From Mariniphaga sp041687215 (GTDB taxonomy: Bacteria > Bacteroidota > Bacteroidia > Bacteroidales > Prolixibacteraceae): a stretch of 64,000 bases of DNA. The notes under the pieces were generated by a model. It was not told the origin of the DNA, did not search any database, and saw nothing but the letters and a program-made list of their open reading frames with translations. Shown here piece after piece: positions 1 through 8,813 of the stretch (position 1 is its first letter; each line of letters opens with the position of its first letter). The position numbers and the translations under genes are program-made. Where the stretch lies: positions 3,752 to 67,751 of the forward strand of contig NZ_JAWLCI010000018.1 of assembly GCF_041687215.1 (NCBI RefSeq), read 5' to 3'.

Positions 1-1
1 A

Positions 2-1195
2 ATGGTTTATGCATTCTCGAACCTGGGACGCGACAAAACTGCTCTGGTGAAATTTGATGTGGCAAATGGTAATGAAACCGAAGTGCTGTTTGAAACGAAT
101 GAGGCAGATATTGATGGTCTTAATTACTCACGGAAAGACAAAAAGCTGCTTGCAGTTTCCTGGACAACTGATAAAGATACCATGCATTTTTTTGATGCCA
201 ATGCAGAATCTATGCAAAAGGAATTGGATGCCAAACTTCCCGGATACGAAGTTTCAGTTGGAAGCCACAACAAAGCCGAAGACAAGTTTATGATTCGCAC
301 TTACAGCGACCGTACCAGGGGCGCTTACTATTTTTATGATAAAAGCACCAAAGAGTTGACCAAACTGGCTGAATTAAGCCCCTGGCTCAACGAAGAACAC
401 CTGTGCGAAATGCAACCCATTTCCTATACTTCCCGCGATGGACTGACTATTCAGGGATATCTGACATTGCCGCTGGGATATGAACCCAAAAACCTGCCAG
501 TGGTGGTGAATCCACATGGCGGTCCGTGGGCCCGCGATTACTGGGGATTCAATCCTGAAGTTCAGTTCCTGGCCAATAACGGGTATGCCGTGCTGCAAAT
601 GAATTTCCGCGGTTCCACCGGTTTTGGAAAAGAATTCTGGGAATCGTCATTCAAACAATGGGGACGTACCATGCAGGATGATATAACGGATGGAGTGAAA
701 TGGCTGATTGATCAAGGCATTGCCGATCCTGACCGAGTTGCCATTTACGGCGGCAGTTACGGTGGATATGCAACACTCGCCGGCCTCACCCTAACTCCGG
801 ATTTGTATGCCGCAGGAGTGGATTATGTAGGCGTTTCAAACCTCTTCACTTTTATGAACACCATACCACCCTACTGGAAACCCATGCTTGACATGCTTTA
901 CGAAATGGTTGGAAACCCGGAAGCCGACAGCCTGTTACTGGCTGAAGTATCTCCTGTATTCCATGTGGACAAGATACAGGCTCCGCTTTTTGTGGCCCAG
1001 GGCGCCAACGATCCGAGGGTCAACAAAGCAGAATCAGACCAAATCGTAGATGCCTTAAAAGCCCGCGGTATTGACGTGGAATATATGGTAAAAGATAACG
1101 AAGGTCATGGATTTGGCAATGAGGAAAACCGGTTCGACTTTTACCGGGCCATGATAACTTTCCTCAACAAACATTTGAAGCCGGCTGAGGAATAA
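2..1195 (+). CDS. S9 family prolyl oligopeptidase, 3' part (truncated by window edge)
   Basis: This is the C-terminal part of a serine peptidase of the prolyl oligopeptidase family (S9), which cleaves short peptides. The first ~140 residues look like the end of a beta-propeller with repeated strands, and the rest is an alpha/beta-hydrolase. The nucleophile Ser sits in the GGSYGGYA motif, the acid is probably the Asp of GANDPRV and the base the His of NEGHGFG. An upstream HGGPWARD motif fits the oxyanion region. Family members usually exceed 600 residues and only 397 are seen, so the Met at position 2 is probably internal. The next gene is convergent, so this gene ends its own transcription unit. 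Confidence 0.93.
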   Translation: MVYAFSNLGRDKTALVKFDVANGNETEVLFETNEADIDGLNYSRKDKKLLAVSWTTDKDTMHFFDANAESMQKELDAKLPGYEVSVGSHNKAEDKFMIRTYSDRTRGAYYFYDKSTKELTKLAELSPWLNEEHLCEMQPISYTSRDGLTIQGYLTLPLGYEPKNLPVVVNPHGGPWARDYWGFNPEVQFLANNGYAVLQMNFRGSTGFGKEFWESSFKQWGRTMQDDITDGVKWLIDQGIADPDRVAIYGGSYGGYATLAGLTLTPDLYAAGVDYVGVSNLFTFMNTIPPYWKPMLDMLYEMVGNPEADSLLLAEVSPVFHVDKIQAPLFVAQGANDPRVNKAESDQIVDALKARGIDVEYMVKDNEGHGFGNEENRFDFYRAMITFLNKHLKPAEE

Positions 1196-1258
1196 ACGTT
1201 GATTTCAGAATGAAAATCACCGGATAACTTTTAAAAAATACCGGTGTTAAGTCAACTC

Positions 1259-1460
1259 AAAGCTGTCATTTCGAATGCTCTCCCAATTTTATTGGGCATA
1301 ATGAGAAAATGACAGAGATGACGAAACAAGTTCGGCATGACGTTCTAAGTTAATTCGCATTTTTATTAAAGTACGTCACCCTGAACTTGTTTCAGGGTCT
1401 GCTTTTAAAGCTGTCATTTCGAATCCGCCAGCCGGCGGATTCGAAATGACAGCTTTAAAA
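1259..1460. repeat. Intergenic repeats with a 27-bp perfect hairpin
   Basis: The gap between two convergent genes holds two copies of a GTCATTTCGAA-type repeat and a CCCTGAACTTGTTTCAGGG hairpin (about 1380-1398). The last copy forms a perfect inverted repeat: arms 1403-1429 and 1434-1460 (27 bp each) around a 4-nt loop. Elements of this kind are commonly seen between Bacteroidota genes. Here it could terminate transcription from both sides, although no clean U-tract follows. Confidence 0.8.
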
Positions 1461-1482
1461 ATTTGACCATTGGATGATTATT

Positions 1483-2916
1483 TTATGGAATGACCAACCC
1501 ATCCCGTTCCTCAATATGCTTTTTGAGTTTTTCCGAAAGTTCTTCTACCAGCTTTTTATTCTCCGGTTTTTCCGAAATATTTATGGTTTCTTCCGGGTCG
1601 TCTGCCAGATTATACATCATCCGTGCTGTTACTTTTCCGGTTTGATCGCTGAACCATTCGGTGTAAGTATGTGTTTTTGTGACTACTGTTTCACCTCTAA
1701 TCCAGCGGCAAAAGACTTCTTCTTTCCATGGTTGGTTCGGATTTTCGGCCAGCTGAACAAAACTTTTCCCCTGCAAATGGAAAGGTTTTTCCAGTCCTGC
1801 CAACTCTACCAGCGAAGGATAAATATCCACAAATTCAACCAGGGCATCGGTTTTCAGGTTTTGTTTTTTGCCCGGCGCCCGCAAAATAAGTGGTGTGTGC
1901 AGCACTTTTTCAAAGTTGCAGTGTTTACACCACAGGTCATGCTCGCCCAAATGCCAGCCGTGGTCGCCCCACAAAATCACAATGGTGTTTTCGGCCAAAC
2001 CCAACCGTTCCAGTTCATTCAGCACTTTACCGATTTGTGCATCGGTATAACTTACGCAGGCGTAATACCCGTGAATCAGTTTTCGCATAAATTCTTCATC
2101 AAGCGGTCCCTGGTCAGGTACATCGGTGTAGTTTCGCAATTCGCCAAAATTGTGCATACTCTCATCAGGCGCACCGTCGGGTTTTTTCATATTATCAGGA
2201 AGTTGTATCTCATCAAAATCATACAAATCCCAGTATTTTTTCGGAGCATTAAAAGGCAAGTGTGGTTTCAGGAATCCTACAGCAAGAAAAAAAGGTTCGC
2301 CTGAATTCCTGAACTGCCGCATCCTGCGCACCGCTTCATCGGCAATCATTCCATCGGGGTAAATATGGTCAGGCGCATCGGCCCATTCAAACGACGAGCC
2401 GTTAATTCCGTTTCCGTTCGGGCGTGGCTCGATTTGCTTGTGCGACTCAGGCATAACATAGGCCTGCCAACCCTGCCAGTCGCCCTCCGGAAACCAGGGT
2501 GTTTCGCTCCAGCTTCCTTTGCCGTCGTTTTGATGATGGTAAATTTTTCCCAATGAAACAGTTGTGTACCCGTTGTTTTTAAAGTGCATGGGCAGACTGA
2601 CCACCCCTGGAACGTCTTCATCCTGCCGGCAACTGTAATCCAGAAACCGGGTTCGGTTTGGCCTGATTCCCGACAAAATACTTGCCCTTGAAGCCCCGCA
2701 AACGGGAATGTTGCAATAAGCCCGGTTGAAAACAAGGCCCGTTTCGGCCAGTTTGTCGATGTGGGGGGAGTGAATGTGCGATTGTCCGTAGCAACCCAAC
2801 TCGGGCCGCAGGTCGTCAACCGCAATGAACAAAACATTGGGTTGATTTTTGTTTTGTCCATGAGTAAGCCCTGCAAAAATCAGGGCAAATACAGCAACAG
2901 TAATCAGTTTTTTCAT
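1483..2916 (-). CDS. Secreted S1-family sulfatase, iduronate-2-sulfatase-like
   Basis: This is a type I sulfatase that hydrolyses sulfate esters, probably on a polysaccharide in the periplasm. A signal peptide (about residues 1-20, ending LTHGQ) precedes the sulfatase domain. The N-terminal metal-binding pair is in VDDLRPELG, and the modification site C-G-A-S-R lies in VCGASRASILSG, so the Cys would become formylglycine. Later motifs include GDHGWHLGEHDLW, which matches iduronate-2-sulfatase-like members, and KPHLPF. The length of 477 aa is normal. Subfamily and substrate are inferred from motif resemblance only. No anaerobic sulfatase-maturing enzyme is visible in the window. Confidence 0.93.
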   Translation of the reverse strand: MKKLITVAVFALIFAGLTHGQNKNQPNVLFIAVDDLRPELGCYGQSHIHSPHIDKLAETGLVFNRAYCNIPVCGASRASILSGIRPNRTRFLDYSCRQDEDVPGVVSLPMHFKNNGYTTVSLGKIYHHQNDGKGSWSETPWFPEGDWQGWQAYVMPESHKQIEPRPNGNGINGSSFEWADAPDHIYPDGMIADEAVRRMRQFRNSGEPFFLAVGFLKPHLPFNAPKKYWDLYDFDEIQLPDNMKKPDGAPDESMHNFGELRNYTDVPDQGPLDEEFMRKLIHGYYACVSYTDAQIGKVLNELERLGLAENTIVILWGDHGWHLGEHDLWCKHCNFEKVLHTPLILRAPGKKQNLKTDALVEFVDIYPSLVELAGLEKPFHLQGKSFVQLAENPNQPWKEEVFCRWIRGETVVTKTHTYTEWFSDQTGKVTARMMYNLADDPEETINISEKPENKKLVEELSEKLKKHIEERDGLVIP

Positions 2917-2941
2917 TTTTGCCGGTTTTTAGATTTGAAAA

Positions 2942-2975
2942 CAAAACTATCAGAAATTTTTTTGTTTCCGGCAAA
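2942..2975 (-). promoter_or_regulatory. Candidate Bacteroidota promoter for the sulfatase
   Basis: On the minus strand TAGTTTTG (2942-2949) matches the Bacteroidota -7 consensus TAnnTTTG. A TTTG (2972-2975) lies 22 nt further upstream as the -33 element. The predicted start of transcription is about 20 nt before the sulfatase ATG. Confidence 0.55.
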
Positions 2976-3084
2976 TTCAATCCATGGTTTTTTAAAAAAG
3001 GAATAGAACTTTAATATGATCAGCAAATGAACATTATGCCCCTTTTAATTGCTCACATGTAAATAATTAAAAAAGAATTGTAAA

Positions 3085-3522
3085 ATGAATAATATGAAAA
3101 CATTATTGTTGGCTGTAACTTTATTTACCGTTCTATTCGGCTCTGCTCAGGATTTGTCGAAACACAAATGGGAAAACAGGCTGATTTTAATACTAACTGA
3201 CGACGAAAATAACTCTACTTTTCAGTCTCAATTAGAAGAATTCAGCAAGGATTTAAACGGTTTAAAAGAGCGAAAATTAATTATATACCAAATATTTCCC
3301 GGAGAATACAAAACCGGATTGAACGGCGATAACAAAAAAAAATCTTCGCGTTTATATAATGAGTATAAAAAAACCAACGCTGGGTTTGAAGTTGTTTTGC
3401 TGGGCCTTGATGGTGGAGTAAAACTGCGGCAAAATGAATTACTGCCATTGGAAAAATTATATGCCACTATTGATGTGATGCCCATGAGGCGCAACGAAAT
3501 AGAAAGAAAAAAGCAACAATAA
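3085..3522 (+). CDS. DUF4174-domain secreted protein
   Basis: This is a small exported protein of 145 aa resembling the DUF4174 family, a thioredoxin-fold-like domain of unknown role. A signal peptide covers about residues 1-21. The family-like core runs from HKWENRLILILTDD to GLDGGVKLR and ends with the characteristic IDVMPMRRNEI segment. No CxxC redox pair is present, so thioredoxin activity is not supported. Met4 (3094) is an equally good start. It is divergent from the sulfatase and convergent with the GntR regulator. The function is unknown. Confidence 0.8.
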   Translation: MNNMKTLLLAVTLFTVLFGSAQDLSKHKWENRLILILTDDENNSTFQSQLEEFSKDLNGLKERKLIIYQIFPGEYKTGLNGDNKKKSSRLYNEYKKTNAGFEVVLLGLDGGVKLRQNELLPLEKLYATIDVMPMRRNEIERKKQQ

Positions 3523-3560
3523 AAAGACCACTAATAACAAGGGTCTTGCTACATGGAAAA

Positions 3561-4574
3561 TTACAGTGAACTCCGCTTTATAAAAACAAACGGACTTTTA
3601 ATCCGCCTGAAATTGCCGGTCAAAATCATTTCTGCTGCTATCCGTCCAATTTCATCGTGATTGGTTGAAATGGTAGTTATTCCGTTTTCCAGAATTTCCT
3701 TTACCGGGTTTTCATTGTAAGAAACCACGCCCACATCTTTTCCCAGATCCCATTTTTCCGTTCGGCATATTTTAATAAAACGGTACAAATCATCATCGGA
3801 AATGATTACATAAGCTTCCCCTTTTTTAACATCTTCGCAGGTAAGTTTGTCAATAACAGAAAATTCAAACCCGTTCACCTGGCAAAAAATCTGAAATCCC
3901 CTGATAATATATTTTGAATAGTATTGATCAACCGGAAAAACAAGGTTGATTTTCCGGTATTTTCGAATCAACCCGGTACCTTCAGCAAGCGCCGACTGGA
4001 TATCTTTTTCATATTCCTGAAAAACAATCGGGTAATCATTCAGACTTTCCAGATTGCGATCGACAATTAACACCTTCTTTTTCGGAATTGTGCGAATGAA
4101 ACTCGCCACATCGGCATGTTCATCTTTAAAATGCGGAAGAATAACAAAGTAATCGTATTTTGAAAGGTGGTTTTCTATAATGTTTTTAAACTGCTGCAAA
4201 TCGTAGTTGTAAATAAAGACATCTGTTATCGCCTTACTGCCAAGGGTTTCAATAAAAGAGTAATACAAGCTTCGCTTATAGTTGCTGAGCTTGTTAAAAA
4301 TGAGCGCTACTTTAATCTGCTTTTGAACATTTACCTGGCTTACATAATATCCTTTCCCCCTCACCGATGAAAGAATACCAGCTTTCCGCAGAAAAACATA
4401 GGCTTTTTCAACCGTATCGCGCGACAGCAGCAATTCTTCGCTGGTTTCGTTTATGGAAGGAATTCGCTGGCCTTGTTTGAAAATTCCCGACTCAATATCG
4501 GAAATTATCAATTCAACCACTTGTTTGTATTTTGGAACCTCGGACTGATGGTTTATTTTTAAATAACTATTCAT
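3561..4574 (-). CDS. GntR-type transcriptional regulator with sugar-binding-like sensor domain
   Basis: This DNA-binding regulator has an N-terminal winged helix of the GntR family (about residues 5-75, with YKQVVELIISDIESG and SRDTVEKAYVFLRKAGIL). A LacI/periplasmic-binding-protein-like effector domain follows (about 90-337), recognisable from the VGVVSYNENPVKEIL and ISTNHDEIGRIAAEMIL segments. Bacteroidota use such hybrids to sense sugars. It is divergent from the quinoprotein dehydrogenase/cytochrome c pair with a 129-bp gap, so control of that pair and of itself is the natural inference. The ligand is unknown. Confidence 0.88.
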   Translation of the reverse strand: MNSYLKINHQSEVPKYKQVVELIISDIESGIFKQGQRIPSINETSEELLLSRDTVEKAYVFLRKAGILSSVRGKGYYVSQVNVQKQIKVALIFNKLSNYKRSLYYSFIETLGSKAITDVFIYNYDLQQFKNIIENHLSKYDYFVILPHFKDEHADVASFIRTIPKKKVLIVDRNLESLNDYPIVFQEYEKDIQSALAEGTGLIRKYRKINLVFPVDQYYSKYIIRGFQIFCQVNGFEFSVIDKLTCEDVKKGEAYVIISDDDLYRFIKICRTEKWDLGKDVGVVSYNENPVKEILENGITTISTNHDEIGRIAAEMILTGNFRRIKSPFVFIKRSSL

Positions 4575-4671
4575 TTTTTATTGAATTGACAACAAAAATA
4601 AAAAGTGTTTGGTACAATGCCACTCAAAACAAACTTTTAAAAATTTAACTGAACTTTTCAAAAAGATATTC

Positions 4672-4687
4672 GTTCAATTGACTGAAC
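4672..4687. promoter_or_regulatory. Candidate operator in the GntR-dehydrogenase intergenic region
   Basis: An inverted repeat GTTCA-N6-TGAAC lies 17 bp before the dehydrogenase ATG. A related half-site (ACTGAAC) is nearby at about 4648-4654. The location between a GntR regulator and its divergent neighbour suggests a binding site, but no binding motif for this regulator is known to me. Confidence 0.35.
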
Positions 4688-4703
4688 AATAAAAACGAGA
4701 TTT

Positions 4704-5975
4704 ATGAAACATTTGTTTGTTCTGTTTATAGTACTTGCAGCATTTTCATGCAGCCAGCAGAAAAAAACCGATACAGTAAAACTTACCGCTGATGCCGATA
4801 ATGGTGGAATTACATTGCCTGAAGGATTTTCGGCCCTGGTTGTTGCAGATGAAATTGGCCGCGGAAGACACATTGCCTTAAATGATAACGGCGACATTTA
4901 TGTTTCGCTCAGGGATCACGATGAAAACAAAGGCATTGCCTGTTTGCGCGACACAACGGGAGATGGCCGTGCCGATGTAATTGAATATGCAGGGGAACAC
5001 ACCGGAACAGGAATTAAATTGCATAAAGGATACCTTTATTTTGGTTCCGATACGGCAGTAGTCCGTTATCCTTTGCAATCCGGTGAACTATTGCCCGGAA
5101 ATAACTGGGAAATGATTGCCCGCGGTTTTCCACAGGAAAGGCAACATGAAGCCAAACCCATGGAATTTGACGGACAGGGAAATATGTATGTTACAGTGGG
5201 CGCTCCGGCCAATGCCTGCATGGAACAAATGCGAACCAAAGGTTCTCCTGGCATGGACCCGTGCCCGATACTGGAATACGCTGGCGGAATCTGGAAATTT
5301 AAGGACGATGTTTTGAATCAGGATCAACTAACAGATGGTGAACGTTATGCTACTGGAATACGCCATGCAGTGGCCAATAGCTGGAACAAACAAGTGAACG
5401 AACTGTATGTAGTGCAGCATGGTCGCGACCAGCTAAGCCAGTTTTTCCCCGAGATATTCGATGACAAACAAAATGCTGAACTTCCTGCAGAGGAATTTTT
5501 CCTGGTTACCGAAGGAGCCGATTTTGGCTGGCCTTATTGCTATTACGACCAGTTCCGGGAAAAAAAGGTTTTGGCGCCGGAATATGGCGGTGATGGAGAA
5601 ATGGTGGAACGTTGCGAGAATAAAATGGACCCGATTATGGCTTTTCCAGGTCACATTGGACCAAACGATTTGCTGTTTTATTCTGGTGAAATGTTTCCTG
5701 AAAAATACCGCAACGGGGCGTTCATTGCTTTTCACGGATCGTGGAACCGGGCGCCCGAGCCGCAGTCGGGTTATTTTGTGGTATTTGTGCCGTTTGAAGG
5801 TGCATACCCCTCGGGTGACTGGGAAATTTTTGCCGATGGCTTTGCAGGCATTGAAACCATAAGCAGTACCCGCGATGCCGAATACCGTCCGTGCGGACTG
5901 GCGCAGGGACCCGATGGTTCATTGTATGTTGTGGACAGCAACAAGGGAAAAATCTGGAGAATAATTCATTCATAA
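4704..5975 (+). CDS. PQQ-type soluble sugar dehydrogenase, lipoprotein
   Basis: This is a six-bladed beta-propeller quinoprotein resembling the glucose/sorbosone dehydrogenase family, which oxidises sugars or alcohols using PQQ. The N-terminus is a lipoprotein signal with a lipobox at FSCSQQ (Cys16), so it is expected to be anchored in a periplasm-facing or outer membrane. Family landmarks are PEGFSALVVADEIGRGR, ATGIRHAVANSW, EGADFGWPYCYY, FHGSWNR and a terminal GSLYVVDSNKGKIWRI strand. A cytochrome c gene starts 29 bp downstream, a likely electron acceptor. No PQQ biosynthesis genes are in the window, and some relatives may bind no PQQ. Confidence 0.88.
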   Translation: MKHLFVLFIVLAAFSCSQQKKTDTVKLTADADNGGITLPEGFSALVVADEIGRGRHIALNDNGDIYVSLRDHDENKGIACLRDTTGDGRADVIEYAGEHTGTGIKLHKGYLYFGSDTAVVRYPLQSGELLPGNNWEMIARGFPQERQHEAKPMEFDGQGNMYVTVGAPANACMEQMRTKGSPGMDPCPILEYAGGIWKFKDDVLNQDQLTDGERYATGIRHAVANSWNKQVNELYVVQHGRDQLSQFFPEIFDDKQNAELPAEEFFLVTEGADFGWPYCYYDQFREKKVLAPEYGGDGEMVERCENKMDPIMAFPGHIGPNDLLFYSGEMFPEKYRNGAFIAFHGSWNRAPEPQSGYFVVFVPFEGAYPSGDWEIFADGFAGIETISSTRDAEYRPCGLAQGPDGSLYVVDSNKGKIWRIIHS

Positions 5976-6004
5976 TAAAAACCAAAAAATAACGCGAAAG
6001 AATC

Positions 6005-6457
6005 ATGAGAATTAACGGAATCCTCTTTTTACTGCTGGCATTTTTACTCAGTGCCTGCGCCGGACGTAATCAAAACTCCCAACAGCAAACACAAACTCAA
6101 GCTCCGGCAGGCACAGAAAAATCTGCTGAAATGGCCAATCATCCAGGCAAAAAGGTTTACGATTCGGTTTGCCTGGCCTGCCACATGGCCGACGGATCTG
6201 GAGTTCCGGGAATGCACCCGCCTCTTATTCAAACCGATTGGGTTAACGGTGACAAGGAAAGGTTGATTGAACTTACGCTCAATGGCATGAGTGGCAAAAT
6301 TGAAGTGAACGGTGAAACTTACAACAGCATTATGCCGCCACACTCCCACCTCAACGACAAACAAATTGCTGATGTACTGACTTATATCAGGCAGAGTTTT
6401 GGCAACAACGCCAGCGAAGTGACGGTGGAGGAAGTGCAAAAAGTCAGAAATAAATAG
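6005..6457 (+). CDS. Class I cytochrome c lipoprotein
   Basis: This is a monohaem cytochrome c of 150 aa. A lipoprotein signal ends at LSACAGR. A low-complexity Gln/Thr linker follows, then the haem site CLACH (in VCLACHMADGSG) and a C-terminal IMPPHSHLNDKQIADVLTYI segment whose Met is the probable sixth iron ligand. It is co-directional with the upstream quinoprotein dehydrogenase with a 29-bp gap. The pair therefore looks like a two-gene unit that passes electrons from sugar oxidation to the respiratory chain. The partner assignment is inferred from context. Confidence 0.92.
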   Translation: MRINGILFLLLAFLLSACAGRNQNSQQQTQTQAPAGTEKSAEMANHPGKKVYDSVCLACHMADGSGVPGMHPPLIQTDWVNGDKERLIELTLNGMSGKIEVNGETYNSIMPPHSHLNDKQIADVLTYIRQSFGNNASEVTVEEVQKVRNK

Positions 6458-6461
6458 AAAA

Positions 6462-8444
6462 CTAATTGTTTAATATTTTAATGGTTGTACGCCGGTTCAT
6501 CTGGCGGCCTTCGGGCGTGTCGTTTTCGGAAACCGGGCGGTTTTCGCCAAAGCCTGCCCAGGTGAGCCGGTTTTTATTAATTTGATTTGAAACCAGGTAT
6601 TCAACCACCGACCGGGCACGTTTTTCGGAAAGCATCAGATTCTTGTCGGCCAGGCCGGTATCATCGGTGTGCCCCTGAACTTCAACCTTTAGCGTTGGAT
6701 TTTCTTCTAAAAAAACCACCAGTTTTTGCAATTCCGGTTCCGATTCAGGTAAAATCCTGAAAGAATCAGTTTCAAAATAAATATTGTGCAAATTCATTTC
6801 GGCGCCTTCCTTAATCGGCGTCAGTGCAATTTCAAGTTCATAAGGATTGTAAAATTGGCGGGAATTTCTCAAATCGAAGGTATTGGAATAAAAAAGATAG
6901 CCTTCTTTTGCAACCGAAAAGGAGTAATTGTTTCCGGAAGGAAGGCAAAGCAGCAATTCGCCACTTGTATTTGTATTTTCAATTCGTGTTTCTGTTGTAA
7001 TACCACCCAGGTTTACCAGTGCCACCTCAGCTTCCAAAGGTTTCCCGTTTTCAACATCAACAACAGTAGCTTTTACATACGTGGCAGGATGTGGCCTGAC
7101 AGATTCATCCAATTCAAAAGAATAGATATCGAGCCCGGTGAGACTGTCGCGGGCCGAAGAGAAAAATGCGGTGAGGCCGTCGGCGCTGATATGCAGTCCC
7201 TGCTCATCGTTCACCGTATTTATCGGATAACCAAGATTCCGGGGAAAAGAAAAAACTGAGTCGCCCAGAATATCCGACACAAAAAGGTCGAACCCTCCCA
7301 ATCCAACATGGTAATCGGAAGCAAAATAAAAGTTCTTATTTCCCGCATGAACAAACGGTGAAGTTTCGTTACCGGGAGTATTTATGCTGTCGCCAAGGTT
7401 TACCGGAGTTCCCCATTTTATCCGGCCATTCGGTTCAATTTCCAGTAGTTCGGCCCGCCAAATATCTTTTTCCCCTTTTCCTCCCGGCCTGTTGCCCGAA
7501 AAATACAGAAACCTTCCGTCGGAAGAAATGGATGGTTGTGCCTCCCAACTTGAAGTATTTAAGGGTTTTCCTGCATTTTGCGCTTTACTCCAGCGTCCGT
7601 CTTTGCGGATAGAGTAATAAATGTCGCAGCTTCCCATACCACCTGGCCGGTTGCAGGCAGTAAAGAGCAACAAATTCCCGTCAGCCGAAAGCGTTTGCGC
7701 TCCTTCATTTTCAGCCGTGTTAATTTCATCCATTGGAATTGCTTTTTGCCAGGTATTGCTGAAAAATTCGGAAGTATAAAAATCCTCTTGCGGTTGATAC
7801 CCCGGCTTTTTAATTAACCGCGTAAATACAAGTTTTTGCTGATCGATACTCAGGCTGGGCCAGTATTCATCTGAAGGGCTGTTTATAGTAACAGGAAGTC
7901 TGTCCGGCTGAAAATCAACGGGATTTTTAATGGCTTCAACAGCATAAACACAACTTTTAATTTTTTGCTCCGCCTCCTTTCTGCGTTCTGCACTAATATT
8001 TTCATTTTTTATATAATTCTGAAAATACGACAAAGCCTCAGCATAATTTTCCAAAGACATTAATGCCAACCCGAGGCGCCAGGTAACAAGGGGTAAATTA
8101 GTTTTTTCAATGGCTTTTTTTAAATGAAAAACCTCATCGGTAGTATTTTTTGTTTCATGAAAAATATCTGCCAATAACAACCTGGCATCCAAAAATGTGG
8201 AATCACGTTCCAAAATTTGGTTGCAGCGATTAATTGCCTGGGAATATTCCTGCCGGGAAACCATCTGCCGGGCTTCGTCAAACCACTTTTGCACTCTTCG
8301 GTTTGGCTGAGCTGCAAGTTTACCAGCAAAAAGCAATAAAATAAGCAGGACCAATCCTCTCTTCAACAGGTATTTTGCTTTTAATCTGAACTTGAAAATC
8401 ATGTTTTTTGTAAAAATATTCATCAGTTTTAAAAAACAATTCAA
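6462..8444 (-). CDS. PorE-like T9SS-associated OmpA-family protein (TPR, PD40 propeller, OmpA-C)
   Basis: This 660-aa envelope protein has the domain order known from PorE of the type IX secretion system. After a signal segment (about 27-46) come TPR-like helices (about 50-165), a WD40-like/PD40 beta-propeller with repeated WPSLSIDQQKLVFTR- and PSISSDGRFLYFSG-type blades (about 185-445), a carboxypeptidase-regulatory-like beta domain (about 455-530) and a C-terminal OmpA domain. The OmpA domain carries the peptidoglycan-binding signature VQGHTDDTG...NLMLSEKRA and the end NRRTTIKI. Later Mets (about 8420 and 8402) are better starts, because the signal sequence follows them. PorE-type function is inferred from architecture, and many Bacteroidota carry several such paralogues. 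Confidence 0.85.
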   Translation of the reverse strand: MNCFLKLMNIFTKNMIFKFRLKAKYLLKRGLVLLILLLFAGKLAAQPNRRVQKWFDEARQMVSRQEYSQAINRCNQILERDSTFLDARLLLADIFHETKNTTDEVFHLKKAIEKTNLPLVTWRLGLALMSLENYAEALSYFQNYIKNENISAERRKEAEQKIKSCVYAVEAIKNPVDFQPDRLPVTINSPSDEYWPSLSIDQQKLVFTRLIKKPGYQPQEDFYTSEFFSNTWQKAIPMDEINTAENEGAQTLSADGNLLLFTACNRPGGMGSCDIYYSIRKDGRWSKAQNAGKPLNTSSWEAQPSISSDGRFLYFSGNRPGGKGEKDIWRAELLEIEPNGRIKWGTPVNLGDSINTPGNETSPFVHAGNKNFYFASDYHVGLGGFDLFVSDILGDSVFSFPRNLGYPINTVNDEQGLHISADGLTAFFSSARDSLTGLDIYSFELDESVRPHPATYVKATVVDVENGKPLEAEVALVNLGGITTETRIENTNTSGELLLCLPSGNNYSFSVAKEGYLFYSNTFDLRNSRQFYNPYELEIALTPIKEGAEMNLHNIYFETDSFRILPESEPELQKLVVFLEENPTLKVEVQGHTDDTGLADKNLMLSEKRARSVVEYLVSNQINKNRLTWAGFGENRPVSENDTPEGRQMNRRTTIKILNN

Positions 8445-8551
8445 AAATGAATTTTATTTGTTTTTTTGTATTTGTATTTTTTCTTATTTTGGCTCTGTAA
8501 TTTTAAAACTTTTTGAGATAAAATGATTTTTTTTTGAATGAACTTTAAAAA

Positions 8552-8740
8552 ATGAAACGGAAAGTAAACAAAAAAAATTTCGCCGAAGCTGACAACTTTG
8601 AGCGGAAACAAAAAAAACACCTGGGCAAAAGAGACAAAAGCTCAAAACGAAGACTTACCATTTATGACGAATTTGAAGATGAAGACCTGGACGATTACTC
8701 TTCAAACTATGAAGACTTCGACGAAGAAGATGACGTTTAA
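8552..8740 (+). CDS. Small hypothetical protein with basic head and acidic tail
   Basis: This is a 62-aa ORF with strong charge polarity. Residues 1-37 are rich in Lys/Arg and residues 38-62 are almost all Asp/Glu with Tyr and Ser (YDEFEDEDLDD). It has no signal peptide or membrane segment and no family I recognise. The upstream gene is divergent and the downstream gene convergent, so it would be transcribed alone. The upstream region is extremely T-rich. Such polarity suggests an electrostatic partner, for example nucleic acid or ribosome, but that is a guess. Confidence 0.6.
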   Translation: MKRKVNKKNFAEADNFERKQKKHLGKRDKSSKRRLTIYDEFEDEDLDDYSSNYEDFDEEDDV

Positions 8741-8813
8741 CCTTTACACTATAAGAAAAAATCCACTGTAAAATAATTTTCATCAATCCCCGCCGGTAAT
8801 TTGGTTTCATTTT

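Noticed and set aside
1474..2304. 276-codon plus-strand ORF opposite the sulfatase
   Set aside because: It is an antisense shadow of the sulfatase, whose motifs are unambiguous.
3524..3551. Weak hairpin AAGACC/GGTCTT between the DUF4174 and GntR genes as terminator
   Set aside because: The stem is short, the loop is long and there is no U-tract, so it was not listed as a feature.
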